Below are positions 11,001 through 18,988 of a stretch of 25,334 nt of DNA, piece after piece. The DNA is from Purshia tridentata (Eukaryota > Streptophyta > Magnoliopsida > Rosales > Rosaceae), in NCBI GenBank assembly GCA_003254885.1, contig QANT01001742.1, positions 1 to 25,334 on the forward strand, given 5' to 3'. The translations under genes and the position numbers were made by a program. The notes beneath the pieces are model-generated. The model was not told the origin of the DNA. It worked only from the letters and a program-made list of their open reading frames with translations, and ran no database searches. Every line of letters starts with the position of its first letter. The stretch's first letter is position 1.

Positions 11001-14000
11001 CAGCTTGTGCTAAGTAGATGGCACTGAGGAAGTAAGTTCCACACACTTTTAGGCATAAACAACGAAAGGATTGACTATGGAAATTGAAGTTACTGTACTA
11101 GAATATGAGCATAGATACTTCGTGTATGTACATAACAGCTTTAGTTGGAAAGACATGTGAGACCAATTTTTGAAGGTTCACCTTCTGGATAAGGTTTAAA
11201 AAAATAAAAAATCTCCAGTGCATTGTAGTCGCACAAACATCAGCTCAGCTCATACTAAGTAGAAGGCACTTAGAAACCATGTGCCATGCAATTTTGGGGA
11301 GAACAACGAAAGCATTCACAAGAATAAATGCTATTCGCATAATGGCAGTGTCAAAAAGTACTTTAAGTAGAAATGGTGGAGCAGAAAATCAGTATTGGGT
11401 CATAGCATTGATGTGTATAATAGTAAGAAAGTGGGGTTCTGATGATGGTTGTAATCAGCAGCTGTGGTGGCAGTTGAAGATGTACCTGGTTTTCTCACAA
11501 TTACTGAAGTTGTGGTGATGTTATGGTATCATTACTTGTATGGTGATGTGATTAGGGCAAAAATCTAGAATAGGCAGAACTTCCAGCAACAAACAGTAGG
11601 GAAAAGAGAGATTTAAGCTATAGAATCAAAGATGGAATGTAGATAGATGAGTTCTAGGGTTTAGGAGCCCAAAAGAAACTGTAAAATTTGAATTCTCAGA
11701 AAAATATAATGCGTAAACTGTCTTATTACAACCTAAGCCTTAAGCTTATATAGGAAAACGTAAACCTAAGATGACTAGGAAAGCATAAACCTAAACGAAC
11801 TACGAAACCATAAAAATTAGCTAACTAGGAAAGCATAAAGGCAAATCCTTATTGGTTAAGATCTAATAATCAAGAAAACTAGGAAATGAAAATTGGAAAG
11901 TTACTAAATTTTGGAAACTCTAGCAGATGCTCCTGCATCATGATGGAAAAATTGATATTGATTTCATTGTTGACTGAGATAGTGGTCGTCTTTATGTGGG
12001 TGCCAGGCTAGTGGTGATAGTTCCAAATTTTTTTGGTTTTGAAACTCAGATATAAAGGGTTCAATATTTGTGTTGCACACAAAAAAACCTTGGTCTTCAT
12101 GTTTCTTGATTACTTAATTTCTGGTGTTTAATGTCCCCTTGCTAATAACCGCAACTTTTTTTTTTATTTTTTACTTCATGTAGCATCCTGGAAATATTGC
12201 CGTGGATGATTTCAATGGTGGAAGGTTGATTTTTTATGATTTTGGAATGATGGGAAGGTATTTTCTTGACTGTGCTTCCTATATACAATCCACCAATAAC
12301 AATTCTCTAGCTTTTATTATCATTTTATAATTTATTCTTCATATTTACCTTGCAGTATCAGTCCAAACATTAGAGAGGGTTTGCTGGAAACATTTTATGG
12401 AGTTTATGAGAAGGATCCAGATAAGGTTTTTAATTTTATATGTTTTTTTCCTTTCTGTTTAACTTTTTAAAGCATGGTAGCCTACAATCATGCCCAGGGC
12501 AGTCAAATTTACACTTGGCTTACAGTAATTATATCATGGTTCCCATGCGTACTTGTTGAAACTATTTCTACTGGTGCAGGTTCTTCAGGCAATGATTCAG
12601 ATGGGTGTTCTTGTGCCTACTGGTGATATGACAGCTGTCAGACGAACAGCACAGTTCTTTCTTAACAGGTGCTTTGCATAGAGAAGAAAAGAGAAAATCT
12701 GATTAGAATTTACCATGGGTTCACTTTCTCTTTTGTTAATTAATTTGCAGTTGTTTCTCTCTTTTTTTTTTTTTTAATTTCATTTTGTTTTTACAAAATT
12801 TTAATTGCTAGTGTTGAGTAATGCAAGAGCTTACTTGGGGTAATAATGCCTCTACAGCAAGTCAAATCTATTATATAAAAAGAGGGATGACTGCTAGTAA
12901 CATGAAAACTTGCAGAGTGCAACATACAGAACTATATCAGCTTTTGGTTTGGGTGGATTTTGGGTTGGTGTGCTGTTGTACTAGCATTAGTCATGAATTA
13001 TACTTTAACTTAAATAGTTGTCAGTTGGAGGTATTATTTACATTTACTTACATCAATATGCCTCACAGCCTGTTGTCTGTTGGTTTTACAAACGAGATGT
13101 TAGGTTAAACCAATGATGGAAATATGGGCCATGAAGATAATATTAGTAGTCTTTTACGGATATATCAGCTAATATTATGATATCGATGACCGTCAACAAA
13201 AACTATTGATATTTGCTTTAAAACCTGGAATATATGAAATTTTAAGAAATACAATTTTAATCAAACATGGAGGTTTCAATTAATTGCATAATTGTTTAAT
13301 TATTATGTTTGTTCAGTAGACGGGTAGCTTAACTAGGGTTTACTTGGCTTTAATTTGACTTAATTAGAGTTTTAAAAGACTGATTAGGTTTGGATTTTCA
13401 TTCCTAATTCTTATTCCTTCCGATTTTGGTTGATAACGGTCAAAATCTTATCAAATTTTGGCTCCTTTTCTCTGATTAACACCTGATATCCATCAATATC
13501 TGATATTACGTCCAAATATCGACAATATTGACGACTGGGGATACTGGGGAAGAAATTGATTCATGCCCGCGGGCCCCCCCCCTCTCCTCTCTCTTTCTCT
13601 CTTTTCTGTGTCAGTGTCTGCAAAAGAGGATTTATCTTCAAAAATTTTCATCCTTGGGTTAAACATACCTTGTTTACTTTCCAAATCTTCACTCTATTTG
13701 TGTGTGTGTTTTTCTTTTCCTGAATACTTAAACTTTTGCAGTTTTGAAGAGCGTCTTGCTGCACAGAGAAAAGAGAGAGAAAAGGCAACAAAAGAACTTG
13801 GATTTAAAAAACAATTGAGCAAGGAGGAAAAGATATTGAAAAAGAAGGAAAGGCTGGCTGCAATTGGTAATTGACCTGGTTTAAATCTTGTATCTATGAT
13901 AAGGTTCAATACTTGACTATATTTTTGGAGTCTAGCAACTAGCTAGAAGATTTGGAGGCTGAGTTTTTTTTAATTTTTTTTCCAGTTGGCCAGACCTATC

Positions 14001-17000
14001 AATAGCATGGCAGGCTTTATAAATTAAGTCAATTCATGCTTAAAAGTTTATTTTAAATTTAAAGACATTCTGTTGGAGAGAAATGAATTATATACCTCTA
14101 CATCATGCTTCTTTTTGAATTTTGTAAAATAAGATCAATCAGCTTTCTCATAGCTGATCATTTAGACTGGGACCTATTCATGCCATGTTGAACTTGACAC
14201 AGAATTAGGAAATCTCCAGGATTGGCTAATAGTTTTAAAGACTTCTCAGTCTTAGGTATGTATAAGTTAACATGTAATATGATCCTCATACTTTATTAAT
14301 CGACTTAGTTAATTAATAAACACCAGATCCTCTTTTTTATTTGTGTTTTGATTTAAATTAGAATCTCAAGTACTTTCTATTTTGTTTTGACTTGATTCTT
14401 ATTATTTTCTTTTTTGGATCAAGTTGAAATAATATTCTGGGGTTTTCCTATCTATGTGGATGCCCTGCAGATGAGCGTAGTCTGGCCAAGAAGTAAAGAA
14501 GTTAGGACCTTAGATATTTAGGTTTATGTGTGAAAGTTGCCACCTGGGTTATTTGAATTTAATATGTCTGCTCAGGGGTCTTATGAGTAAGATGTGTTTA
14601 CTCACCAAGCTTCCTTTCCTGATTGCACTAAAAATTTTTATTTTAAATGAATTAAATTTGAGGCTGGGCTTGAACTCTAATTAAGGGTAACTATTTTCTA
14701 TTCACCACCTGGATTTCCAAATCTTAGATTAGTTGTGCAAAGTTTCCACTGAAATTGATGCAACCTCAGGTTATTTCACGTGTTCGCAATAAATACTGAT
14801 GCTTGCTACTCATTCCTTGCATTCTTTTAACAGGGGAAGATTTATTAGCCATTGCAGCAGACCAACCCTTCAGATTTCCTGCGACATTCACATTTGTTGT
14901 TAGAGCTTTTTCAGGTAATATAAAAAAATATGACTGAGACATTGTTTATAGGCAAACTTGTATGTATGTATGCATTTGACATTCGCTATGTAATGTATTT
15001 ATGCACATGCGCACACACACACACACAAAGGGAGCTTACTACCGTGACAGATCTGTCACTTTTTATGGAGAGACGTTGTGGGGGCCAACCACCTCGCAAG
15101 GTGGTCTAATGATCTAGACCATCTATTTATTAGGTCTCCATTTAAGGATCATTCTTGAGAAAAAAGAGCCAAATTGGAAACCACTTGGACGCCTAATTTT
15201 GATCGAATAAATAGACAAAGAAAATCGTGTATGAATGATGAATTGATCATGAATATAATCAAATGGTCAAATGACTATCTATTTTTTTGGTCTTTTTGTA
15301 AAGATGATTCTTAAATGAGAACCCAAATATGGATGGTTCAGATAATGACACCACATTGAGGAGTGGACCCTAACAATGTGTCCCTTACTTTGTGAAGGGA
15401 TCCATAAGATAAGCTCTTCTCTCTCTCTCTCTCTCTATATGTCTTTCTCTCTTGCTCAGTGTGTGTATTATATATATATTTATAGGATCCCCTTCTTAAG
15501 AGGGATCCCTTTTGATAAGAAGCACAAGGGATCTGATTGTTGGGGCCATCTCGCAATGTTGTCTAATGAGCCAAACATGTCTATTGGTTAGACTCACATT
15601 TAAGAATCATCCTTGAGAAAATCAGAAAAATCAGAAGTCATTTGACCATATGAACATTTTGGTATTTGTTGGGAACACTATCTTCATCGATGGTTCGAAT
15701 CATTGACTTGCATTTTGGGTTGGTCCCACATGGAATCCCATTTGAATCTTATTAAAAGGGATCCCCTTTATAAGTTTCGCCTATATATATCAGCTATTCT
15801 CTTCTCTGGATGTGAATTCGGGACACTGGCTACAGATGTAGGTGTTGTGTGTTGATCAATCAACAGTTGAAAATTTTGTCTCCGCAGATCGATGGAACTC
15901 GTTCAGTGGTTAGAATTTAGGTTTTAACTATTGAATTTTTGGGGGGTGGCCCAAAATACAAGAGTTAAAACCTAAAGTCAAAGCTCTAAATGGTGGTTGT
16001 AACCCCCAAAATCCAAGAGTTAAAACTTAAATCCATGCTCTGAAGTAAGCAACCATATCAGGAATGAGATAAAAAACAAGGAAAGAAGCTGCTGATTGCA
16101 ACATAAGATTTTTGGCAGTGCAAATTCTACAGCACCGATTGATTGGCCTTGTCTACCGGTCGATTGGCACTGATTCCTGAGAATAATTGTATATATAGCA
16201 CATTTCTATACCTGAACGTCCGGGTCTTACCAAAGTCTGGTCCTGTGGTTTAAGCCATTGTATAATAACATTGCATTGGGAATAAAAAACTCTTCATTCG
16301 TTCCTTTCTTTTCATTTTATTACTTCGTTAACTGATTGGTTTTCAAATATGATATGAAATCTTCTTTTCTACGTTATCACCTTTTAACTCGCTTTTTCAA
16401 TCATCATTCCAGTGTTTCGAGCATCATTTTACTGTTTCAATCATTGCTGCAATGTTTCCAACATCATTGCATTGGTCATAAACTTAAATTTGGAGAACTG
16501 GTTTTTGGAAACTCCCAACATTTGGATAAGAAAGATGCCCTCTCTATATAGAAATATTCTCTAGACCGGTCATCCACAGTGCGCATAACCTCGCTGACTG
16601 ATCTGTTTGGGAGGCAGATTGATTGACATGTTGTAGTTTTGTGCAATCTTACTTATTGGGATCAATCTACATCTTTAATTTGTCAATTTCTGACATTTTT
16701 TTATCTGTTCTCAACATGGTTGACTACTTTAGGGTGTAGAATTGTCATTTAAAATGTTTATTTTAAGATTTAACTCTTGAGTTTTACACACCTAAAATCT
16801 AAGATTTGAATGGATATCGACACTGTTATCTGCATTGCAGCTAACTGTTCTAGAGTCCGAGACATAATGTAAATATATATATATATATATATGTATGTAT
16901 ATAAACACACAACATAATACAATTTTGATTACTTTTCACTGATGAGCAGGAAGTCCACGTTCACCAACACTAGAATCAAAATCTGACTCTTCATGTTCTT

Positions 17001-18988
17001 ATCCAATAGAGTACCTTATTTTAATAAATGTCAGATTTTAATCCAGTGGTTGGTGAGCATTGTTTAGTAGGGGATCACAACCAATACATATTTTTCATAT
17101 ATTCCATCCTCAAATTATATTTCTTTTGTTTTCCTTTCTGCAGTATTGGATGGCATTGGGAAGGGTCTTGATCCTCGATTTGATATTACTGAGATTGCCA
17201 AACCGTGAGTTCAGTTCAGCTTAAAACTATTTCCAAATTGTTTCATCAAACTGAGATTTGGCAAGTTTTACTTCATTTTTTTGACAAGTTATTTACACTG
17301 CCTTGCAGCTATGCACTGGAATTGCTAAAATTTCGTGAAGCTGGAGTTGAAGTCATTTTAAAGGCAAAACTGGACCTTCTGTGTTGTAATGTGATATTTT
17401 ACAATCTTCTAATACAAACGCTATTCTTACAATCAAACAAATAAATGTTACAGGACATCAAAATGAGATGGGACAGGCAGTCTCGTGCATTCTATAATTT
17501 ATTTAGACAGGCTGACAGAGTTGAAAAGCTTGCTGAAATTATCCAAAGATTGGTACCAATTGATTTTTCTTATGCGCTATTAATATGATTACTTTGAATA
17601 TTTTGTTATGGTTTTCCATTGTAGGATCTAGATTGATGTCCCTAATTCATTTATAGGAGCAAGGCGATCTGAAGCTTAGAGTTCGGACTTTGGAATCTGA
17701 GAGGGCATTCCAGCGAGTTGCAACTGTCCAGAAGACTGTAGGAAATGTGAGTTGAGCAGGCTAATGACCTAGTGGCATTATACATCATACTTATCCTCTT
17801 GAAATTTGCTTCGGTGTATAATAACCTTACAAAAAAGTTATGATTCAATTGTTTTTCCCCGCATGAGGTTCCGTCAGATATAGACAAAATATCTTTGTTA
17901 AATGCTTATCGGGCTTTGTCTCTCCTCTCCTCATGTCCCCAATCACCGAATGAGTCCATTTCAATGGTTTATACACATTTTCGAAGTGTATGAATTTGAT
18001 GTGGATGATAAGAGTCAATTTTCCTTGGGGGTAGCATATCTGGATATCAATTATGTCAATTTTCCTTGGGAGTAGCATATCTGGATATCAAATATGTCAA
18101 CAAAAAAAGAAGAAGAAAAAAGAATCATAGCACATTGGTAGCCAAAGAAAAAGAGAAAGAAGTTCAATCACTTATATGGGTTTCATCTTAAGTTTAACTA
18201 GTACATCTATACAGTTTTTGCATCTCTCTAATCTTCTATATTACATCTTATATCACAAACTTTTTTAATCTAAACGGTCAACTAGTTGTACAGCTTGTTA
18301 GAGAGAATATTGTGTCAATATGTGTGTGCATAGTTAGGGAGTAATGGCATGCATAATATGGGTGTGGGGGTGGGGGTGATGGACCAAAAACAATGACATG
18401 CTTTAAACATGATTAACTGATTTAGTTATCGTTTTCCAGCTGTGCCTTTGTTTTTTTTAAGCAATTATTTGTGCATAATAGTACTGTTATATGTTATGAG
18501 TCTTAAATCTTTATGGTCTAGCTAATAAGTCCAATGCCATATATTATAAACCAAAATTGAAAACTGCTAAAACTATTAAGTTTTTATTGTATTTTTCGGA
18601 TATGTCAATTTCCTGTTGGTTTGACATATTTACTATTATAATTTATGAAATAATTATAATGGAAGAATATCTACTTCATCATTTGATCTTCAATTTGACC
18701 AATTTGCAGGCAGTTGCTGCTGGAAGCCTAATAAACCTTGCAACAATCTTGTATATAAATTCAATTCGAGTAAGCTATCAACTTTACGTTTAGTATTCAT
18801 GGAATTGTGTTGACTCCTTGGTGCCTAATTTTATCAAATGCTTGATTCCGGTGCCATCTATTTCTTTTCAGGTGCCTGCCATTGTAGCATACGTCTTTTG
18901 TGCAGTTTTCAGCCTTCAGGTTCTCATTGGAATCATAAAGGTAAAAAGGTTTGATGAGCGGGAGAGGTTGATAACGGGAACTGCTTAA
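1552..18988 (+). CDS. ABC1K8: Chloroplast ABC1-family atypical kinase ABC1K8 (OSA1-like), 20 coding exons, 763 aa
   Basis: Coding exons: 1552-2037, 3317-3452, 6185-6351, 7064-7184, 7338-7438, 7903-8001, 10303-10413, 10512-10591, 10691-10760, 12184-12257, 12356-12425, 12580-12668, 13742-13866, 14834-14914, 17144-17204, 17309-17363, 17454-17552, 17657-17746, 18710-18769, 18872-18988. The spliced frame is open for 763 codons. It matches plant ABC1K8/OSA1 from end to end, including the terminal ITGTA. Kinase landmarks: KIGQ 239-242, Ala-rich loop AAAS 299-302, Lys319 in [12 protein letters not shown] 371-373, HADPHPGN 454-461 (catalytic Asp456, metal-binding Asn461), DFG 476-478. No key residue is missing. 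Two membrane segments close the protein (about 706-724 and 728-747). Known for the family: ABC1/COQ8/ADCK-type kinase-like ATPase of the chloroplast envelope, linked in Arabidopsis to oxidative stress, cadmium and iron responses and plastid lipid metabolism. The start is the first ATG giving a transit peptide, in good context (ATGGCT, A at -3). All introns are GT-AG except intron 16 (GC-AG). Paralogue ABC1K7 is the main alternative; the N-terminal NG-rich region and length favour ABC1K8. Confidence 0.93.
2038..3316 (+). other. Intron 1 (1279 bp)
   Basis: Donor GTATGA and acceptor TTTTTTCAG. I recognise no transposon or gene in it. A perfect 11-bp inverted repeat (GTTTAATATAA at 2840-2850, complement at 2868-2878) flanks a 17-nt AT-rich loop. 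A small ORF at 2387-2590 shows no family features and I treat it as chance. Confidence 0.85.
4489..5190 (+). mobile_element. LINE (L1-type) reverse-transcriptase C-terminal fragment, decayed
   Basis: Translations in shifting frames match the region after the RT domain of plant non-LTR retrotransposons. [12 protein letters not shown] near 4670-4713 corresponds to the usual VGNGxxx[14 protein letters not shown] near 4754-4780 (frame 2) corresponds to the PRLYRLS motif. [16 protein letters not shown] through WKNKV...VNTCDIIQR (4966-5115) corresponds to the zf-RVT domain. At least two frameshifts and several stops show it is dead. It lies in the sense orientation of the host gene. Confidence 0.75.
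5225..5640. other. Unassigned segment between two LINE fragments
   Basis: About 400 bp separate the two LINE-like pieces. It is AT-rich with a TATTTATAG string near 5370 and short direct repeats of GAGCTC. The composition resembles an LTR or other non-coding insert, but I see no terminal repeats or target-site duplication, so it stays unassigned. Confidence 0.35.
5645..5800 (+). mobile_element. Second LINE zf-RVT fragment
   Basis: Frame 1 from about 5656 reads [20 protein letters not shown], the typical RRRPNxxLSPxWCxxC zinc-knuckle-like motif at the end of plant LINE ORF2. The upstream fragment ends in what looks like the same stretch ([10 protein letters not shown], 5110-5140). The two pieces therefore overlap in protein space and may be separate insertions rather than one split copy. 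No intact ORF remains. Confidence 0.7.
6185..8001 (+). other. ABC1K8: ABC1K8 exons 3-6: KxGQ motif, Ala-rich loop and beta-3 lysine
   Basis: These exons encode residues 208-370. Exon 3 carries the family-defining helix with GPTFIKIGQ (Lys239, Gln242), which in ABC1/COQ8 proteins folds over the active site and restrains ordinary kinase activity. Exon 4 ends in IAAASLG, the Ala-rich loop that replaces the Gly-rich loop of normal kinases. Exon 5 carries VVVKVQRPG with Lys319 equivalent to the VAIK lysine. Exon 6 carries the conserved [17 protein letters not shown]. Introns 4 (7185-7337) and 5 (7439-7902) hold nothing recognisable except a short GT run near 7776-7786 in intron 5. Confidence 0.92.
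6352..7063 (+). other. Intron 3 (712 bp)
   Basis: Donor GTTGGA and acceptor ATTTCAG; phase 0 after Gln263. Nothing beyond an A homopolymer (about 6859-6871) is recognisable. Confidence 0.88.
9852..10136 (+). mobile_element. LINE (L1-type) reverse-transcriptase C-terminal fragment
   Basis: A single open frame reads [13 protein letters not shown], then [24 protein letters not shown] and ends [10 protein letters not shown]. This is the characteristic segment between the RT domain and zf-RVT of plant LINE ORF2 proteins. The fragment is truncated at both ends: an A-rich stretch precedes it (9829-9848) and it stops after FWEDR. It lacks both RT catalytic motifs and the zinc-knuckle. It is less decayed than the intron 2 copies, in the same (sense) orientation. 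Confidence 0.82.
9951..9998 (+). repeat. 24-bp tandem duplication within the LINE fragment
   Basis: AGTAGATATGG...GATGCTAGG at 9951-9974 is followed directly by a near-copy at 9975-9998. In the LINE frame this repeats the peptide RYGFD after an 8-residue step, so the duplication is in frame. Confidence 0.85.
10195..10276 (+). repeat. 28-bp tandem repeat, about 3 copies
   Basis: Units beginning CAATTC(T/C)(T/C)CTATTA recur at about 10196, 10221 and 10249. The last two are 28 bp apart and nearly identical. The array sits immediately before the polypyrimidine/acceptor region of intron 6. Confidence 0.8.
10303..10760 (+). other. ABC1K8: ABC1K8 exons 7-9: EID motif to catalytic HADP
   Basis: These exons encode residues 371-457 with two short introns (10414-10511, 98 bp; 10592-10690, 99 bp). 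Exon 7 starts [10 protein letters not shown] (Glu371, Asp373, Glu377, Asn380), the ABC1-specific ExD segment. Exon 8 contains the hinge-like VLTMEYVPG. Exon 9 ends with HGFFHADP, placing catalytic Asp456 just before the splice junction; the partner PGN motif is in exon 10. Confidence 0.92.
10845..11070 (+). repeat. Diverged tandem duplication in intron 9, copy 1
   Basis: Shared landmarks in order with copy 2 (11075-11314): ATGG AA(G/A)TTGAAG, AGAATATGAG, TTAGTTGGAAA, TTGAAGGTTCA, CTTCTGGATA, CGCA CAAAC-type block, CTAAGTAGA(T/A)GGCACT, and AACAACGAAAG at the end. The period is about 230-240 bp, and many substitutions and small indels show that the event is old. Confidence 0.85.
11075..11314 (+). 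repeat. Diverged tandem duplication in intron 9, copy 2
   Basis: Second copy of 10845-11070, ending at AACAACGAAAGCA. The open frame that runs through its 3' part (11279-11518) is not conserved in copy 1 and looks like chance. Confidence 0.85.
12184..12668 (+). other. ABC1K8: ABC1K8 exons 10-12: HPGN, DFG and following helices
   Basis: These exons encode residues 458-534 with introns at 12258-12355 (98 bp) and 12426-12579 (154 bp). Exon 10 opens with HPGN (metal-binding Asn461) and ends with FYDFGMMG (Asp476 of DFG). Exons 11 and 12 encode the C-lobe segments [19 protein letters not shown] and [11 protein letters not shown]. The donor of intron 11 (GTTTTT) is weak, but the frame and conservation fix it. 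Confidence 0.92.
12669..13741 (+). other. Intron 12 (1073 bp)
   Basis: Donor GTGCTT and acceptor ACTTTTGCAG. It contains a T homopolymer near 12765-12776 and an unusual GC-rich spot, CCGCGGG followed by nine Cs and a CT run (13567-13605). The rest is AT-rich with no recognisable element. Small ORFs at 12821-13108 and across the exon 13 boundary are not separate genes. Confidence 0.85.
13742..13866 (+). other. ABC1K8: ABC1K8 exon 13: charged helical insert
   Basis: Encodes residues 535-577. From [11 protein letters not shown] to [10 protein letters not shown] it is dominated by Lys and Glu, and is predicted by composition to be a long helix or short coiled coil. The same insert is present in Arabidopsis ABC1K8, where its length differs slightly, so it is a family trait rather than local noise. 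Confidence 0.9.
13867..14833 (+). other. Intron 13 (967 bp)
   Basis: Donor GTAATT and acceptor TTTTAACAG; it splits Gly577. I see no repeat or transposon in it. A cryptic acceptor CTGCAG at 14465-14470 would add a few codons and a stop; I do not take it as an exon. Confidence 0.85.
14834..14914 (+). other. ABC1K8: ABC1K8 exon 14
   Basis: Encodes residues 577-603, [19 protein letters not shown] through VVRAFS, a highly conserved C-lobe stretch of plant ABC1 kinases. It is flanked by two large introns and ends at phase 1 with donor GTAATA. Confidence 0.92.
15012..15027 (+). repeat. (CA)8 microsatellite
   Basis: A perfect CA dinucleotide run in intron 14, a candidate polymorphic marker. Confidence 0.9.
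15044..15059. repeat. 16-bp perfect palindrome GTGACAGATCTGTCAC
   Basis: The 16 bases equal their own reverse complement. It lies 17 bp after the CA run and just before the duplicated foldback-like segment, possibly marking the end of an element. Confidence 0.85.
15078..15375 (+). repeat. Foldback-like repeat segment, copy 1
   Basis: A block starting GGGGCCAACCACCTCGCAAGG and containing ATTTAAGGATCATTCTTGAGA recurs in diverged form at 15541-15730. Within this copy, 15133-15152 and 15304-15323 are inverted repeats of each other (about 80% match), giving a foldback of about 190 bp. This suggests a decayed non-autonomous DNA element, but terminal repeats and target duplications are not clear. 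Confidence 0.6.
15541..15730 (+). repeat. Foldback-like repeat segment, copy 2
   Basis: Diverged second copy of 15078-15375: GGGGCCATCTCGCAATGTTG, then CATTTAAGAATCATCCTTGAGA, then GATGGTTCGAATCATTGAC paralleling GATGGTTCAGATAATGACA of copy 1. The interval between copies contains a CT run (15419-15436) and GGATCC-centred short palindromes (15485-15512). Confidence 0.6.
15916..15976. repeat. Strong hairpin with arms of 27-28 nt
   Basis: The left arm 15916-15943 (TTTAGGTTTTAACT...TTTTGGG) pairs with 15950-15976 with about two mismatches and one bulge across a 6-nt loop. A further copy of the right arm follows at 16005-16044 (period 55 bp). Confidence 0.8.
16395..16474 (+). repeat. 20-bp minisatellite, 4 copies
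   Basis: Four consecutive 20-bp units each begin TTTC and mostly contain ATCATT. They are 16395-16414, 16415-16434, 16435-16454 and 16455-16474. The units differ at several sites, so the array is not young. The small open frame across it (16336-16551) is not gene-like. Confidence 0.85.
16873..16892. repeat. (AT)10 microsatellite
   Basis: A perfect AT dinucleotide run followed by GTATGTAT and a short ACAC tract. Confidence 0.9.
17144..17746 (+). other. ABC1K8: ABC1K8 exons 15-18: C-terminal helical region
   Basis: These exons encode residues 604-705 with three short introns (17205-17308, 17364-17453, 17553-17656). Conserved segments include [55 protein letters not shown] and [15 protein letters not shown]. 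Intron 16 uses a GC donor (AAG then GCAAAA). The only in-frame GT alternative (17391) would add nine residues absent from the family and leave a 63-bp intron, below the usual plant minimum. Confidence 0.9.
17747..18709 (+). other. Intron 18 (963 bp)
   Basis: Donor GTGAGT and acceptor AATTTGCAG; phase 0 between Asn705 and Ala706. It contains a 41-bp tandem duplication (18014-18095). No transposon or gene is recognised. Confidence 0.88.
18014..18095 (+). repeat. 41-bp tandem duplication
   Basis: Two head-to-tail 41-bp copies (18014-18054 and 18055-18095), each starting GTCAATTTTCCTTGGG and containing AGCATATCTGGATATCAA, differ at two positions. A third partial start (GTCAA) follows. Confidence 0.92.
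18710..18988 (+). other. ABC1K8: ABC1K8 exons 19-20: two C-terminal membrane segments and stop
   Basis: Exon 19 (residues 706-725) encodes a hydrophobic helix, [17 protein letters not shown]. Exon 20 (726-763) encodes a second one, [20 protein letters not shown], followed by the basic/acidic tail [16 protein letters not shown] and TAA at 18986-18988. The membrane pair anchors the protein in the envelope. The intron between them is 102 bp (18770-18871). Confidence 0.92.

Larger units (their letters stand above)
10761..12183 (+). other. Intron 9 (1423 bp) splitting the ADP/HPGN catalytic motif
   Basis: Donor GTGAGT and acceptor TTCATGTAG; phase 0 between Pro457 and His458. It contains a diverged tandem duplication (10845-11314). 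The remaining 870 bp show no ORF or element that I recognise. Confidence 0.88.
14915..17143 (+). other. Intron 14 (2229 bp), repeat-rich
   Basis: Donor GTAATA and acceptor TTTCTGCAG. This intron holds a dense set of repeats: a CA run, a 16-bp palindrome, a duplicated foldback-like segment, a 28-bp-arm hairpin, a 20-bp minisatellite and an AT run, each listed separately. The pyrimidine-rich stretch at 16280-16330 resembles the end of an LTR, but without a partner or primer site this is only a suspicion. Confidence 0.88.

Noticed and set aside
12821..13108. 95-codon ORF in intron 12
   Set aside because: Composition is random-like and there is no family motif; it lies within an intron fixed by flanking exon phase.
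14471..14497. Possible cryptic exon after CTGCAG in intron 13 (in-frame DERSLAKK then stop)
   Set aside because: It would truncate the protein before conserved C-terminal segments. The family protein goes straight from AAIG to EDLLAI, as given by exon 14.
15691..15700. GGTTCGAATC, resembling a tRNA B-box
   Set aside because: No acceptor stem, D-arm or anticodon arm can be built around it. The same position in the duplicated copy reads GGTTCAGATA, so it is part of the repeat.
16200..16340. Possible LTR end (AATAAAAAACTCTTCATTCG and pyrimidine tract)
   Set aside because: No matching LTR, primer site or target duplication found nearby, so it is not called as an element.
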